Shown piece after piece: positions 17,368 to 25,030 of a DNA stretch of 64,000 nucleotides. The notes below the pieces were generated by a model, which was given only the letters and a program-made list of their open reading frames with translations, ran no database searches and was not told where the DNA came from. Every line of letters starts with the position of its first letter. Position 1 is the first letter of the stretch. The translations under genes were made by a program, and so were the position numbers. Origin of the DNA: Roseburia faecis (GTDB lineage Bacteria > Bacillota > Clostridia > Lachnospirales > Lachnospiraceae); assembly GCF_001406815.1 (NCBI RefSeq), contig NZ_CVRR01000005.1, forward strand, positions 248,001-312,000, given 5' to 3'.

Positions 17368-19035
17368 CTATTTACATTCCGTCACAAACACTTCACATTT
17401 CTCTAAAATCAGCTTATTTTCAGCATTTGTTCGTTTTTTATTTGATAAAAGTACCTTTTTTGCCGGAACTTCCCAATCCAGTTCTATGGTATCTGTTCCA
17501 AAATTTGCCGCTACCAGAACCCGGCGCCCCTGCAGGATGCGGTAATATGCCATTACGTGATCTGCATTCTCATATGCCGGCTCAAATTTTCCATAAGTAA
17601 ACAACTCCCGATATTCCCCAGATTTGCGCAATGCGATAAGTTTTCTGTAATAATGCAGAACCGAATCCGGCTGCCCTTCCTCTTTTTCCACATTGATCAC
17701 CGGATAATTATCATTGACTTTCAGCCATGGAGTTCCCGAGGTAAAGCCCGCCTGCGGCGCATCCTTCCACTGCATCGGCGTCCGTGCATTGTCCCTGCTC
17801 ATGACCGAACATACGGCAAGTGCTTCTGCATCCGAAAGTCCGGCCTCACGCGCCATCCTGTACTGGTCTTTGGTACTGATATCATCGAATTCATCCACAC
17901 TGTTCCATCTGGCATTCTGCATGCCAATCTCCTGCCCCTGATAAATAAACGGAATTCCACGCAGCAGAACACTTACTGTACCAAGCATCTTTGCCCCGTC
18001 CGCATTTTGCGCATAATCCGGCAGAAAACGGGAAACGCCGCGCGGCTCATCGTGATTTTCAATGATATTTGCCTCGAACCCGACATTCTGTACCCGCATC
18101 TGGGAATCTGTGATTGCTTTTTTCCACGCATCAAAAGAAATTGGTGGCGCATCGTACCATCCGTGTTCCCCGTCACTGAGCATATGGGCGCTGAAATCAA
18201 AAATTGTAGAAAAATGTCCATTTTCTCCAATAAAGTCCGGCAGGTCTTCCACCCCAATGTTAAATACTTCCCCTACCGTAAATGCATCCTTTTGGGCAAA
18301 TGTATGATTCTTTAAATCTTCAAGCAGCGCATCGACACCTTCTACGTTTTCGACCATACGCCAACAGCTTGCCAGTCCATCGTCACCATCCGGCTCCATA
18401 TCCGGAAATGCCAGATCTTTTTTAATATTGATGATCGCATCAATCCGAAAACCTGCCAGTCCTTTGTCCAGCCACCAGTTGATCATCCGGTAGATTTCTT
18501 CCCTCAGTTTTGGGTTTTCCCAGTTTAAATCCGGCTGCTCCTTTGCGAACATATGGAAATAATATTTGTCCGATCCCGGTACCGGCTCCCAGCAGTTTCC
18601 CCCGAAATAAGAACGGTAATTGCTCGGTGGATTTCCATTCTTTCCCTTCCGGAAATAAAAATAATCGGCATACGGTCCGTCCGGATCCGCCAGTGCTTTC
18701 TGAAACCATTCATGCTTGTCGGAGCAGTGATTGACAACCAGATCCATAATCAGATACATATCTCTCTTTTTGGCCTCCGCAAGCAGTTCGTCGAATTCCT
18801 CCATCGTTCCGAATTCTTCAGCGATTGCATAATAGTCCGAAATATCATAGCCCTGATCCACAAACGGGGACTTATAGATTGGAGAAAGCCAGATAATGTC
18901 AACTCCAAGTTCCTTTAAATAGTCCAGTTTGGAAATAATGCCCCGCAGGTCACCGATCCCATCTCCGTTTGTATCGCAAAAACTCTTTGGATAAATCTGA
19001 TATGCCACCTTGTCATGCCACCATTTTTTCTGCAT
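17368..19035 (-). CDS. malL: GH13 alpha-glucosidase (oligo-1,6-glucosidase type)
   Basis: A cytosolic alpha-glucosidase of about 555 residues. GH13 motifs: DLVVNHCSDKHEW, GFRIDAI with the nucleophile Asp, GEVF with the acid/base Glu, IENHDEPR with the third acid, plus a typical C-terminal beta domain. The QIYPKSFCDTNGDGIGDL opening and EIGMQNA segment fit the oligo-1,6-glucosidase, sucrase-isomaltase and trehalose-6-phosphate hydrolase branch (GH13_31). I chose ATG 19035: an AAGGAGG box stands 8 bases before it, while the upstream ATGs (19077, 19065) lack one and ATG 19041 is too close to it. It is divergent from an AraC-type regulator, which is likely its activator. The gene symbol is by family, specificity unsure. 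Confidence 0.88.
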   Translation of the reverse strand: MQKKWWHDKVAYQIYPKSFCDTNGDGIGDLRGIISKLDYLKELGVDIIWLSPIYKSPFVDQGYDISDYYAIAEEFGTMEEFDELLAEAKKRDMYLIMDLVVNHCSDKHEWFQKALADPDGPYADYFYFRKGKNGNPPSNYRSYFGGNCWEPVPGSDKYYFHMFAKEQPDLNWENPKLREEIYRMINWWLDKGLAGFRIDAIINIKKDLAFPDMEPDGDDGLASCWRMVENVEGVDALLEDLKNHTFAQKDAFTVGEVFNIGVEDLPDFIGENGHFSTIFDFSAHMLSDGEHGWYDAPPISFDAWKKAITDSQMRVQNVGFEANIIENHDEPRGVSRFLPDYAQNADGAKMLGTVSVLLRGIPFIYQGQEIGMQNARWNSVDEFDDISTKDQYRMAREAGLSDAEALAVCSVMSRDNARTPMQWKDAPQAGFTSGTPWLKVNDNYPVINVEKEEGQPDSVLHYYRKLIALRKSGEYRELFTYGKFEPAYENADHVMAYYRILQGRRVLVAANFGTDTIELDWEVPAKKVLLSNKKRTNAENKLILEKCEVFVTECK

Positions 19036-19090
19036 GTCCATGTCCTCCTTCACCTGTATCTCCATGTCCTTTGACAATTTGTTTCTGTAA

Positions 19091-19108
19091 CATTATACTG
19101 TCATTATA
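19091..19108 (-). promoter_or_regulatory. tandem TATAATG boxes upstream of the GH13 gene
   Basis: On the plus strand cattata occurs twice (19091-19097 and 19102-19108), exactly 11 bases apart; on the minus strand these read TATAATG and can serve as -10 boxes. No good -35 stands 17 bases upstream of either, consistent with dependence on an activator such as the divergent AraC-type protein. The repeats themselves could also be half-sites. Confidence 0.4.
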
Positions 19109-19190
19109 GTTTGGAATTTTAAAATTATCTTGCATAATTCTTACTTTTTATAACACAATACTGCTCTCATAAGACAAAGGAGAATTTTCC

Positions 19191-20084
19191 ATGAAACGGT
19201 TACAGACACTTGCCCTTGAACAGAAAGAAGATGCCCGTCACGGTGACGCGACCTTCCCCATACAGAAATATATCACTTCTTTAAAGCCGGATTATCCGGT
19301 CATAACAACGCACTGGCACGAAGAGGCTGAATTTACACTCATCACCGAAGGAGATGCCAGCTACCAGATCGACCTTACTTCCTACGCTGTGGAAAAAGAC
19401 GATCTGATTTTTATCCCGCCTCTGCTGCTGCACTCGGTCTCCCGCGGACAGTCTACGCTTTACCAGTCCGAAACCTATGTGTTTCACATGAACTTTCTCG
19501 GTGGAAATGCGACCGATATCTGCTCCACCCGTTATCTGATGCCACTGACCAATGAAGAACTGTCGGTTCCCTGTCTGATCCGTCCAACCCATCCGGCTTA
19601 TGTATCTCTGCGCAAAATTTTTGCACAGATCAGTTCTCTCTTTGCAAATCCGGTTGAGGGATACGAACTGGCCATTAAGGCATTACTGCTGCAGGTTATT
19701 TTCCTGCTCCTGCAGAACCGTACCCCGGACGGGAAACGATCTGTCGACACCGCAAACGCCTCTGAAAAATTAAAAACCGTACTGGACTATATCCATCTGC
19801 ACTATGCCGAGCCGCTTACGGTTGCCGGTCTCGCTGCCCAATGCTATTTCAGCGAATATTACTTTATGCGTTTTTTCAAAAAACACATGAACATGACCGT
19901 AGTGGAATACCTCAACAATCTGCGATTGGAAAAGGCTGTAGAACTGTTTGAACAGGGAAACACCTCCATTCTGGAGGTCTCTCTCGCCACAGGATTCCAC
20001 AACCTTTCCTATTTTCATAAAGTTTTTAAACGGAAATTCCACATGACGCCCAGAGAATTTCTAAAAAAACTATCATCTTTTTAA
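19191..20084 (+). CDS. AraC family transcriptional regulator
   Basis: A 297-residue regulator: an N-terminal cupin-like sensor (residues about 25-150, with HWHEEAEFTLITEGDASY), and the C-terminal AraC/XylS double helix-turn-helix (residues 190-295, ending in NLSYFHKVFKRKFHMTPREF). Such proteins usually sense a sugar and activate the adjacent catabolic gene. Divergence from the GH13 alpha-glucosidase, with a 150-base shared upstream region, makes that gene the most likely target. Ribosome site aaaggagaattttcc. Its end overlaps the convergent Nramp gene by 4 bases. Confidence 0.92.
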   Translation: MKRLQTLALEQKEDARHGDATFPIQKYITSLKPDYPVITTHWHEEAEFTLITEGDASYQIDLTSYAVEKDDLIFIPPLLLHSVSRGQSTLYQSETYVFHMNFLGGNATDICSTRYLMPLTNEELSVPCLIRPTHPAYVSLRKIFAQISSLFANPVEGYELAIKALLLQVIFLLLQNRTPDGKRSVDTANASEKLKTVLDYIHLHYAEPLTVAGLAAQCYFSEYYFMRFFKKHMNMTVVEYLNNLRLEKAVELFEQGNTSILEVSLATGFHNLSYFHKVFKRKFHMTPREFLKKLSSF

Positions 20085-21322
20085 AAGCCCGTCACAAAAA
20101 GCCCGATATTTAATGCCGTAACTACAATTGCAATTACCCAGAGAACCATTTTAAGTCCGGTACTGTTTGCATACTTTCCCATCACTTTTTTGGACGAGGT
20201 AAGATAAATCTGCGTAAAAATAGTGATCGGAAGCTGTACTGCAAGAAGCATCTGGGAATAAATCAATCCCTGAAACGGAGACCGGATCAGCAGAATGATA
20301 AGCGCTGCCGGAATCATCGTAATCAAAACGCCCTGTCTGGTTTCTTTCGTCGCAATATCATAAGGTTTATTAAAAATTCCGGAAAAAATCGTTCCTCCCG
20401 CCATCCCTGCGGTAATACTTGAAGAAAGCCCGGCAAGTAAAAGGGCAATGGCAAAAATCACCGTTGCTTCATTTCCAAGCAGTGGTGTCAGCATATTTCC
20501 CGCAGTCGTCAGATCATCCACCTGGTTTTCCCCTCTCTGATAAAACGTCGCCGCCGCCATGAGAATCATGGCGCTGTTAATCGCCCATCCGATGATCATG
20601 GAAAACAGCGTATCCTTAAATTCAAATTTCAATTGTCTCTGAATCACCGCTTCTTCTTTCAGATTCCACTTCCGGCTCTGAATGATCTCCGAATGTAAAA
20701 ACAGATTGTGCGGCATGACAACCGCGCCAAGCACGCTCATGATAACCGGCATCGCATGCGATGGAAATACCGGTTTTACCCATCCTGTGGCGGCAGCTCC
20801 CCAGTCAATTTTCACCATACAGATTTCAATTAAAAAGCAAAAACCAATCAGAGAGACAAAAAGCATGATCAGTTTTTCGATCCTTTTATATGCATTGGTA
20901 AATTCACAGAACAAGACCACGACAAGGATCAGCATGCTGCCCACTTTAATCGGAATGTGGAACAGCATCTGCAGTGCAATGGCACCTCCTAAAATCTCTG
21001 CCATCGCAGTCGCGATGGCAGCGGCTACTGCCGTTACAAGAATCACATTCTTCAATGTCCTGTTTATGTAACGGCTTGCTGCCTCGGACAGACACAATCC
21101 CGTCACAATCCCCAGATGTGCTGCATTGTGCTGTAAAATAATCAGCATAATCGTTGAAAGTGTTACCATCCAGAGCAGGGTATATCCATATCCCGATCCG
21201 GCTGCAATATTGGATGCCCAGTTTCCCGGATCAATAAACCCGACTGTTACCAGCAGTCCGGGGCCGATAAACTTCAAAATATTTAAATTGTCTTTTTTTT
21301 CTTTCCTGTTATTTTTATTCAT
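20081..21322 (-). CDS. Nramp family divalent metal transporter (MntH type)
   Basis: A 413-residue proton-coupled metal importer with about 11 transmembrane segments. The metal-site motifs are canonical: DPGN in TM1 (GFIDPGNWASN) and MPH in TM6 (VVMPHNLFLHS), with the Met that favours Mn2+ and Fe2+ over Mg2+ or Ca2+. The N-terminus is a short basic segment. An 18-bp perfect palindrome lies about 35 bases upstream of the start (21358-21375) and is probably the operator of a DtxR/MntR-type repressor, so the gene is likely induced by metal shortage. Convergent with the AraC gene. Confidence 0.92.
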   Translation of the reverse strand: MNKNNRKEKKDNLNILKFIGPGLLVTVGFIDPGNWASNIAAGSGYGYTLLWMVTLSTIMLIILQHNAAHLGIVTGLCLSEAASRYINRTLKNVILVTAVAAAIATAMAEILGGAIALQMLFHIPIKVGSMLILVVVLFCEFTNAYKRIEKLIMLFVSLIGFCFLIEICMVKIDWGAAATGWVKPVFPSHAMPVIMSVLGAVVMPHNLFLHSEIIQSRKWNLKEEAVIQRQLKFEFKDTLFSMIIGWAINSAMILMAAATFYQRGENQVDDLTTAGNMLTPLLGNEATVIFAIALLLAGLSSSITAGMAGGTIFSGIFNKPYDIATKETRQGVLITMIPAALIILLIRSPFQGLIYSQMLLAVQLPITIFTQIYLTSSKKVMGKYANSTGLKMVLWVIAIVVTALNIGLFVTGF

Positions 21323-21357
21323 ACATCAGAAATCCTTTCTTTTCATGCTATTCGCGT

Positions 21358-21375
21358 AGTTAGTTTTAACTAACT
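21358..21375. promoter_or_regulatory. DtxR/MntR-like operator palindrome
   Basis: Perfect inverted repeat AGTTAGTT-TT-AACTAACT directly upstream of the Nramp gene. The TTAGTTA/TAACTAA pattern resembles operators of DtxR-family metal repressors (MntR, IdeR). The repressor is not in this window. Confidence 0.65.
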
Positions 21376-21510
21376 GCATAATACACAAACATTGAACTTG
21401 TGTCAATGAAACGGCATTTTATTCCCGTTTTTTTATGCATAATTATTATTGACATGCGCACCAATATATCATAGTATTTATTTATGTTAGATATAGTTTT
21501 CAATACTACA

Positions 21511-21524
21511 TTAGTTAGTTTTTA
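21511..21524 (+). promoter_or_regulatory. half-site copy of the Nramp operator before the hemolysin III gene
   Basis: ttagttagttttta repeats the left half of the palindrome at 21358 and lies 31 bases before the hemolysin III start. It may be a second binding site of the same regulator or a chance match in AT-rich DNA. Confidence 0.3.
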
Positions 21525-21554
21525 TTTACACATTGTAAGAAAGGAGATTTTACC

Positions 21555-22202
21555 ATGCAATTAACAATTCGGGAACCCGGAAGCGCCATCACACATTTTA
21601 TCGGTTGCCTGATGGCTTTGATCGCAGCCTCACCACTTTTAATAAAAGCCCATGGAAATACAACCTATATGCTTGCCATGACCATTTTTGCCACAAGCAT
21701 GGTTTTATTGTACGCAGCAAGCACCATTTATCACAGTATCTGTCATGTATCTGCTAAGGTACTCCGGAATTTTCAGAAGCTTGATCATATGATGATCTTC
21801 GTTCTGATTGCCGGATCTTATACCCCTGTCTGCATGATCATCTTAGGCGGCAGAATTGGATATACCCTTCTGGCTCTTGTATGGGGAATTGCAGTGGCAG
21901 GAATCATTATCAAAGGACTCTGGATCACCTGTCCGAAATGGTTTTCTTCCATCATTTACATTGCCATGGGCTGGACGTGCCTGCCAGTATTTACCCAGCT
22001 GTGGACGGATCTCCCGCATGCCGCATTTGGCTGGCTTTTAGCGGGCGGCATCATCTACACCATCGGTGGTGTAATCTATGCTCTGAAACTTCCGGTATTT
22101 AACGCACTTCACAAATACTTCGGCAGCCATGAAATTTTCCATCTGTTCGTGATGGGTGGAAGTGTCTGTCACTTTATCTTTATGTATCATTATGTAATAT
22201 GA
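21555..22202 (+). CDS. hemolysin III family membrane protein (PAQR-like)
   Basis: A 215-residue, seven-TM membrane protein. Family hallmarks: N-terminal GSAITHFIG, the SxxYH box (AASTIYHSI, residues 55-63), the FQKLDHMMIFVLIAGSYTPV segment, and C-terminal HEIFHLFVMGGSVCHF, giving the Ser, His, Asp and His set of the PAQR/alkaline-ceramidase fold (CREST superfamily). These residues suggest metal-dependent hydrolase chemistry, but no bacterial substrate is established; haemolysis is only the name. Ribosome site aaaggagattttacc. It stands alone with its own terminator at 22219. Confidence 0.92.
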   Translation: MQLTIREPGSAITHFIGCLMALIAASPLLIKAHGNTTYMLAMTIFATSMVLLYAASTIYHSICHVSAKVLRNFQKLDHMMIFVLIAGSYTPVCMIILGGRIGYTLLALVWGIAVAGIIIKGLWITCPKWFSSIIYIAMGWTCLPVFTQLWTDLPHAAFGWLLAGGIIYTIGGVIYALKLPVFNALHKYFGSHEIFHLFVMGGSVCHFIFMYHYVI

Positions 22203-22218
22203 TCATTTATTTTCTGTC

Positions 22219-22256
22219 ACGGTTCGCAGGTCTCCCTGCGAACCGTAACTATTTTT
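22219..22256 (+). terminator. terminator of the hemolysin III gene
   Basis: Perfect 12-bp stem acggttcgcagg / cctgcgaaccgt with loop tctc, followed by aactattttt. Confidence 0.92.
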
Positions 22257-22642
22257 CCACTTTTGTGATCTGCTCTGTGGTGCAGTCATAAACATATTCT
22301 ATTACCGGATCTTCTTCGGAACCGGACAGTTTCTCTGAACTTACTGCAAATATTATCTTCTTTGCAGTAAATTCTTCCGGAATAATATAGCCATTTTCGT
22401 CATCAACATTCTGTGTGAATAACAAGTTTATTATTCTTTCCGTTCCGGTCACAGCGATACACATTCATCTTATTCATGTGTGTTCCACCTTCCGGATAGG
22501 TCGCATAATAAACTTTACCATCTGCAATCCGTGCTCCGGTAGTATCGGTTCCAAGCTTCTTTTTTGCTACCCCTGTTTTACCATGGTATGCTTTCGGTTT
22601 CAAATGGATTAAGAAAAACGTAAGAATTTTCCATATTTTCAC
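22249..22642 (-). pseudogene. frameshifted fragment of a DUF5050-like exported protein
   Basis: Two short minus-strand frames overlap and complete each other. The first (22403-22642) has ADGKVYYATYPEGG...VYRCDRNGKNNKL, the strand pattern of DUF5050-type propeller repeats. The second (22249-22464) continues the sense with LLFTQNVDDENGYIIP and ends with ITKVEK. Joining them at about 22435 gives one continuous domain, so a one-base indel in the NGKNN region has split it. The N-terminal signal and most repeats are absent. I read this as a decayed gene remnant. Confidence 0.65.
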
Positions 22643-22720
22643 AAAAAACGGCTGATGCCTGCATAAAGCTGTTCAAATTTCATATACTGTTTCTAACAAT
22701 TATAAAACCGTGAGGAATCT

Positions 22721-23227
22721 ATGTCTTTAAAAACCAATCTGCTCCGTTTTGTTTTTATTTCTGTACTGGGTGTTCTTCTCCATTTCACCTATGAATGGTC
22801 CGGAGATAACGCTGTCGTCGGGTTATTCTCAGCTGTAAATGAGTCCACCTGGGAGCATTTAAAACTTTTGTTTTTCCCGTTTCTGCTTCTGACCATCCTC
22901 GAAGTGCTGCTCCGCGGCAATATGCTTCCAGAACAGTTTCTCCCGGCAAGAGTTCTCGGTATCCTCGCCGGAATGGGCGGGATTGTGGTCGGATTTTATA
23001 CGCTGCGGGGTGTGCTTGGCCGAAACTACGATGCTTTAAATATCGCTTTGTATTTTGCAGGGGTTCTTCTGTCATTGTTTGTCGAAAACAAACGATATCG
23101 CAAGTCTTCTCTTCTGTCGACGAAAGCCGCAGCCGCTGTCCTGCTGTTGCTTACGGTTGCATTTTTCGTGTTCACCTATTGCCCGCCGGATATTGGATTG
23201 TTTTGGGATCCTACAGTCGGCCTTTGA
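22721..23227 (+). CDS. DUF6512-like membrane protein with altered 3' end
   Basis: A 168-residue membrane protein with four to five hydrophobic segments and the conserved features HFTYEWSGDNAVVGLFSAVNESTWEHLKL (read in parts: HFTYEWSG, VNESTWEHLKLLFFP) and a C-terminal YCPPDIGLFWDP, resembling DUF6512. Function unknown. The reading frame stops with PTVGL right after the WDP motif, where relatives usually have a few more residues, and the stop codon lies at the start of recombinase-derived DNA on the other strand, so the last residues have probably been replaced by an insertion junction. Confidence 0.7.
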   Translation: MSLKTNLLRFVFISVLGVLLHFTYEWSGDNAVVGLFSAVNESTWEHLKLLFFPFLLLTILEVLLRGNMLPEQFLPARVLGILAGMGGIVVGFYTLRGVLGRNYDALNIALYFAGVLLSLFVENKRYRKSSLLSTKAAAAVLLLLTVAFFVFTYCPPDIGLFWDPTVGL

Positions 23228-23577
23228 TGGTGTAGTGCTACCACAGTCTCATCTGTACTTTCGTTGTCCCGATCCACACCCAATACATTTCTGCCATTCA
23301 TATATATCGGAAATTTAAACCGGAGACCTTTTAATATTCTGCCATCCTTTTGCTCTTCCTCATAGATAAATACATCGGACAGAAAGCTCTTCAAAAATGT
23401 CTTCTTTTCCAGATCTGTAAATTTATCATACAGCTTATCAAAGAATAAAAGGAACTGGTAAACATTATCTTCTGAGATTTTGTCCTGCCTGATATTATAA
23501 AGTCTTGTTTCGACTTCTTCTATGGCATTCTCAATATCGGTGATTTCATCATACAGCTTATCAAGTCGTTCCTGCAT
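23176..23577 (-). pseudogene. C-terminal fragment of a large serine recombinase
   Basis: The open frame (133 residues) matches the end of TndX-type site-specific recombinases: coiled-coil LDKLYDEITDIENAIEEVE, then VYQFLLFFDKLYDKFTDLEKKTFLKSF, the FPIYMNGR box and an ETVVAL ending. The catalytic Ser domain and zinc region are missing. The last 15 or so residues are read from DUF6512 DNA, so recombinase homology ends near 23225. This is a remnant of a mobile element and cannot be active. Confidence 0.75.
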
Positions 23578-23777
23578 GTCATTGTACTATCCGTTATTCT
23601 TCTTGCATCAAGCATTACCGCAGCCTGCCAGATAAGCATATTACAATTCGGATATTCCTTTATAAGCCTCAATGCCCATTCGTAAGTCTTCTCGTAGCCT
23701 TCTTCTAAAAACATTCTGTCCATCTTCCTGATAATTTCTTCGATTTCAGTATCTGAAAGTTTTTTAATTTGATCCAT
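23520..23777 (-). pseudogene. fragment resembling the helical tail of an XRE-type regulator
   Basis: An 85-residue frame, MDQIKKLSDTEIEEIIRKMD... with EYPNCNMLIWQAAVMLDA, similar in style to the TPR-like helical region of XRE-family regulators, with no helix-turn-helix before it. From about 23588 the frame loses sense (RITDSTMTC...) where the recombinase fragment begins in another frame. A usable ribosome site (gagagggggaaaacag) precedes the ATG, so a short peptide could be made, but I read it as a gene piece cut by rearrangement. Confidence 0.4.
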
Positions 23778-23793
23778 CTGTTTTCCCCCTCTC

Positions 23794-23823
23794 TGATTTG
23801 ATTATCCCATGATTTGATTCCCA
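23794..23823. repeat. tandem near-duplicate of TGATTTGATT..CCCA
   Basis: TGATTTGATTATCCCA (23794-23809) is followed directly by TGATTTGATTCCCA (23810-23823). It lies just upstream of the XRE-like fragment and may be slippage or a rearrangement scar. Confidence 0.4.
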
Positions 23824-23892
23824 ATCACACCCACGCAACGTAGAATATGGTGAATTTTACGGTTTCTATGCTACGTAGAGTGAAATTTGAAG

Positions 23893-24264
23893 TCACAGAA
23901 TCATTTCCCATAACAAAGATGAAATAAATGGTTGAAGAAAGAACATAATAAGTACTACAGATGCACATATTATGTAAAAGTCGTTCTTTTTTGAATTTTT
24001 CACTATTTTTCTTGTAAAAATACCTGTAAACCAATATGCAATTAGATACCCGACTAAAGTACCTGCAATGTTTGTAATAATGTCATCTATATCTGTCGCT
24101 CGTCCTGTGAAAATTTGAGCTATTTCGATAAATGATGTCATTGCAAATCCTGCTATAAATACTTTTTTTGCATTCCTGAATTCTTTCCATAACACTGGCA
24201 AAAAGAAGCCAAAAGGAACAAACAATAACACATTCAAGCACGCATTACTAAAATCATTTATCAT
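23893..24264 (-). CDS. VanZ family protein, probably N-terminally truncated
   Basis: A 123-residue membrane protein covering most of the VanZ domain: NVLLFVPFGFFLPVLWKEF, then SFIEIAQIFTGRATDIDDIITNIAGTLVGYLIAYW (read in parts: FIEIAQIFTGRATDIDDI, NIAGTLVGYLIAYW), and a last TM segment. Relatives have a further TM and an NxIPF box before this. Here an IIPF stretch is present upstream in frame but is cut by a TAG, and the ATG at 24264 has no ribosome site. Likely a decayed gene. VanZ-like proteins are membrane proteins of mostly unknown role, some linked to glycopeptide tolerance; no resistance inference is warranted here. Confidence 0.6.
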   Translation of the reverse strand: MINDFSNACLNVLLFVPFGFFLPVLWKEFRNAKKVFIAGFAMTSFIEIAQIFTGRATDIDDIITNIAGTLVGYLIAYWFTGIFTRKIVKNSKKNDFYIICASVVLIMFFLQPFISSLLWEMIL

Positions 24265-24478
24265 ATATATAAAAGGAATTATCTGATGCTACCGGCATTC
24301 CCATTTCAACGCTTGGCAAATGAGACTTATATAAATGGTCTTTTGCTTCTTTTCTGTAAAAATCTGGAGATGAAAGTCACTCAGCTTTCTGTAGAAGAAA
24401 AGTAAACATTAAGAGAAAGAGACTCTTTATTACTGTTGTAGTCAAGTAAATAGTTTTTTACAGTGCTTTTCGCTGTCT
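24265..24478. other. gap without a supportable gene
   Basis: This stretch joins the fragment zone to the regulator gene. The only frame with an ATG (24286-24405, 39 codons, plus strand) has no recognisable family and no ribosome site. I see nothing else. Confidence 0.4.
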
Positions 24479-24835
24479 CTAGCCAAGCTGTCTGGCCGGA
24501 AATTCTGCTGCTGCACTCACCAGCTTTTCGACAATCTCAAGCTTATCGCCTTGTTCAGCGTAAGCACAAAGTATAACGGCTGCCGCTATTATCTCATCCC
24601 TATCTGCCACACATACCGTGGCACCAGTTACCTTTGACAGGCTCTGTGCATATGCCTGTGATATATTTTTGAGGCTTCCCACCTGCGAATATTTCTTTAG
24701 CACTATCGTCTCGTCTGCATCCATATATATTTCCAGCGGGCTGCCCTCCTTGATATGGAGCATCCTGCGCAGTTCCTTCGGTATGACTATTCTGCCGAGT
24801 GAGTCTACTCTTCTGGTCAATCCTGTAATTTTCAC
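24479..24835 (-). CDS. AbrB/SpoVT-type DNA-binding regulator
   Basis: A 118-residue regulator. The N-terminal swapped-hairpin AbrB domain is near-canonical: KITGLTRRVDSLGRIVIPKE followed by LRRMLHIKEGSPLEIYMD. The remainder (LKNISQAYAQSLSKVTGATV..., ADRDEIIAAA) resembles a shortened SpoVT GAF-like domain; SpoVT itself is about 178 residues. The start is GTG 24835, with ggaggacaataaa 8 bases before it; the ATG and TTG further upstream have no ribosome site. It lies on the same strand at the downstream end of the Se-Mo hydroxylase cluster, about 190 bases after mocA, and could regulate it, though that is inference. Confidence 0.85.
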   Translation of the reverse strand: MKITGLTRRVDSLGRIVIPKELRRMLHIKEGSPLEIYMDADETIVLKKYSQVGSLKNISQAYAQSLSKVTGATVCVADRDEIIAAAVILCAYAEQGDKLEIVEKLVSAAAEFPARQLG

Positions 24836-24936
24836 TTTATTGTCCTCCGTTACTTTTGCATTTGCATTCATGCTTTGGAGGTAGTATATGGAAATCTGTA
24901 TGAAATATGTATAATTCAAGGGGGAAAAGACATCAT

Positions 24937-24960
24937 CTATGCATGCATGCTTGCATGCAA
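24937..24960. repeat. alternating GCATGC palindromic tract
   Basis: tctatgcatgcatgcttgcatgcaa: nested GCATGC/ATGCAT palindromes about 100 bases upstream of the regulator start. It could be a regulator site or simply a self-complementary tract. Confidence 0.4.
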
Positions 24961-25004
24961 TTCGATGTATGTCTTATTGACCCGCACTACACTGAGAAAG
25001 TAGC

Positions 25005-25030
25005 AATTTACTGCTTAAAGGCAGTAAATT
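25005..25030 (-). terminator. hairpin at the end of the hydroxylase operon
   Basis: Perfect 10-bp stem aatttactgc / gcagtaaatt with loop ttaaag, overlapping the mocA stop codon. The minus-strand downstream side (gctactttctc) has only a short pyrimidine run, so it is a probable rather than certain terminator. Confidence 0.55.

Noticed and set aside
24286-24405. 39-codon plus-strand frame
   Set aside because: No ribosome site, no family resemblance, and it lies in a zone of gene debris.
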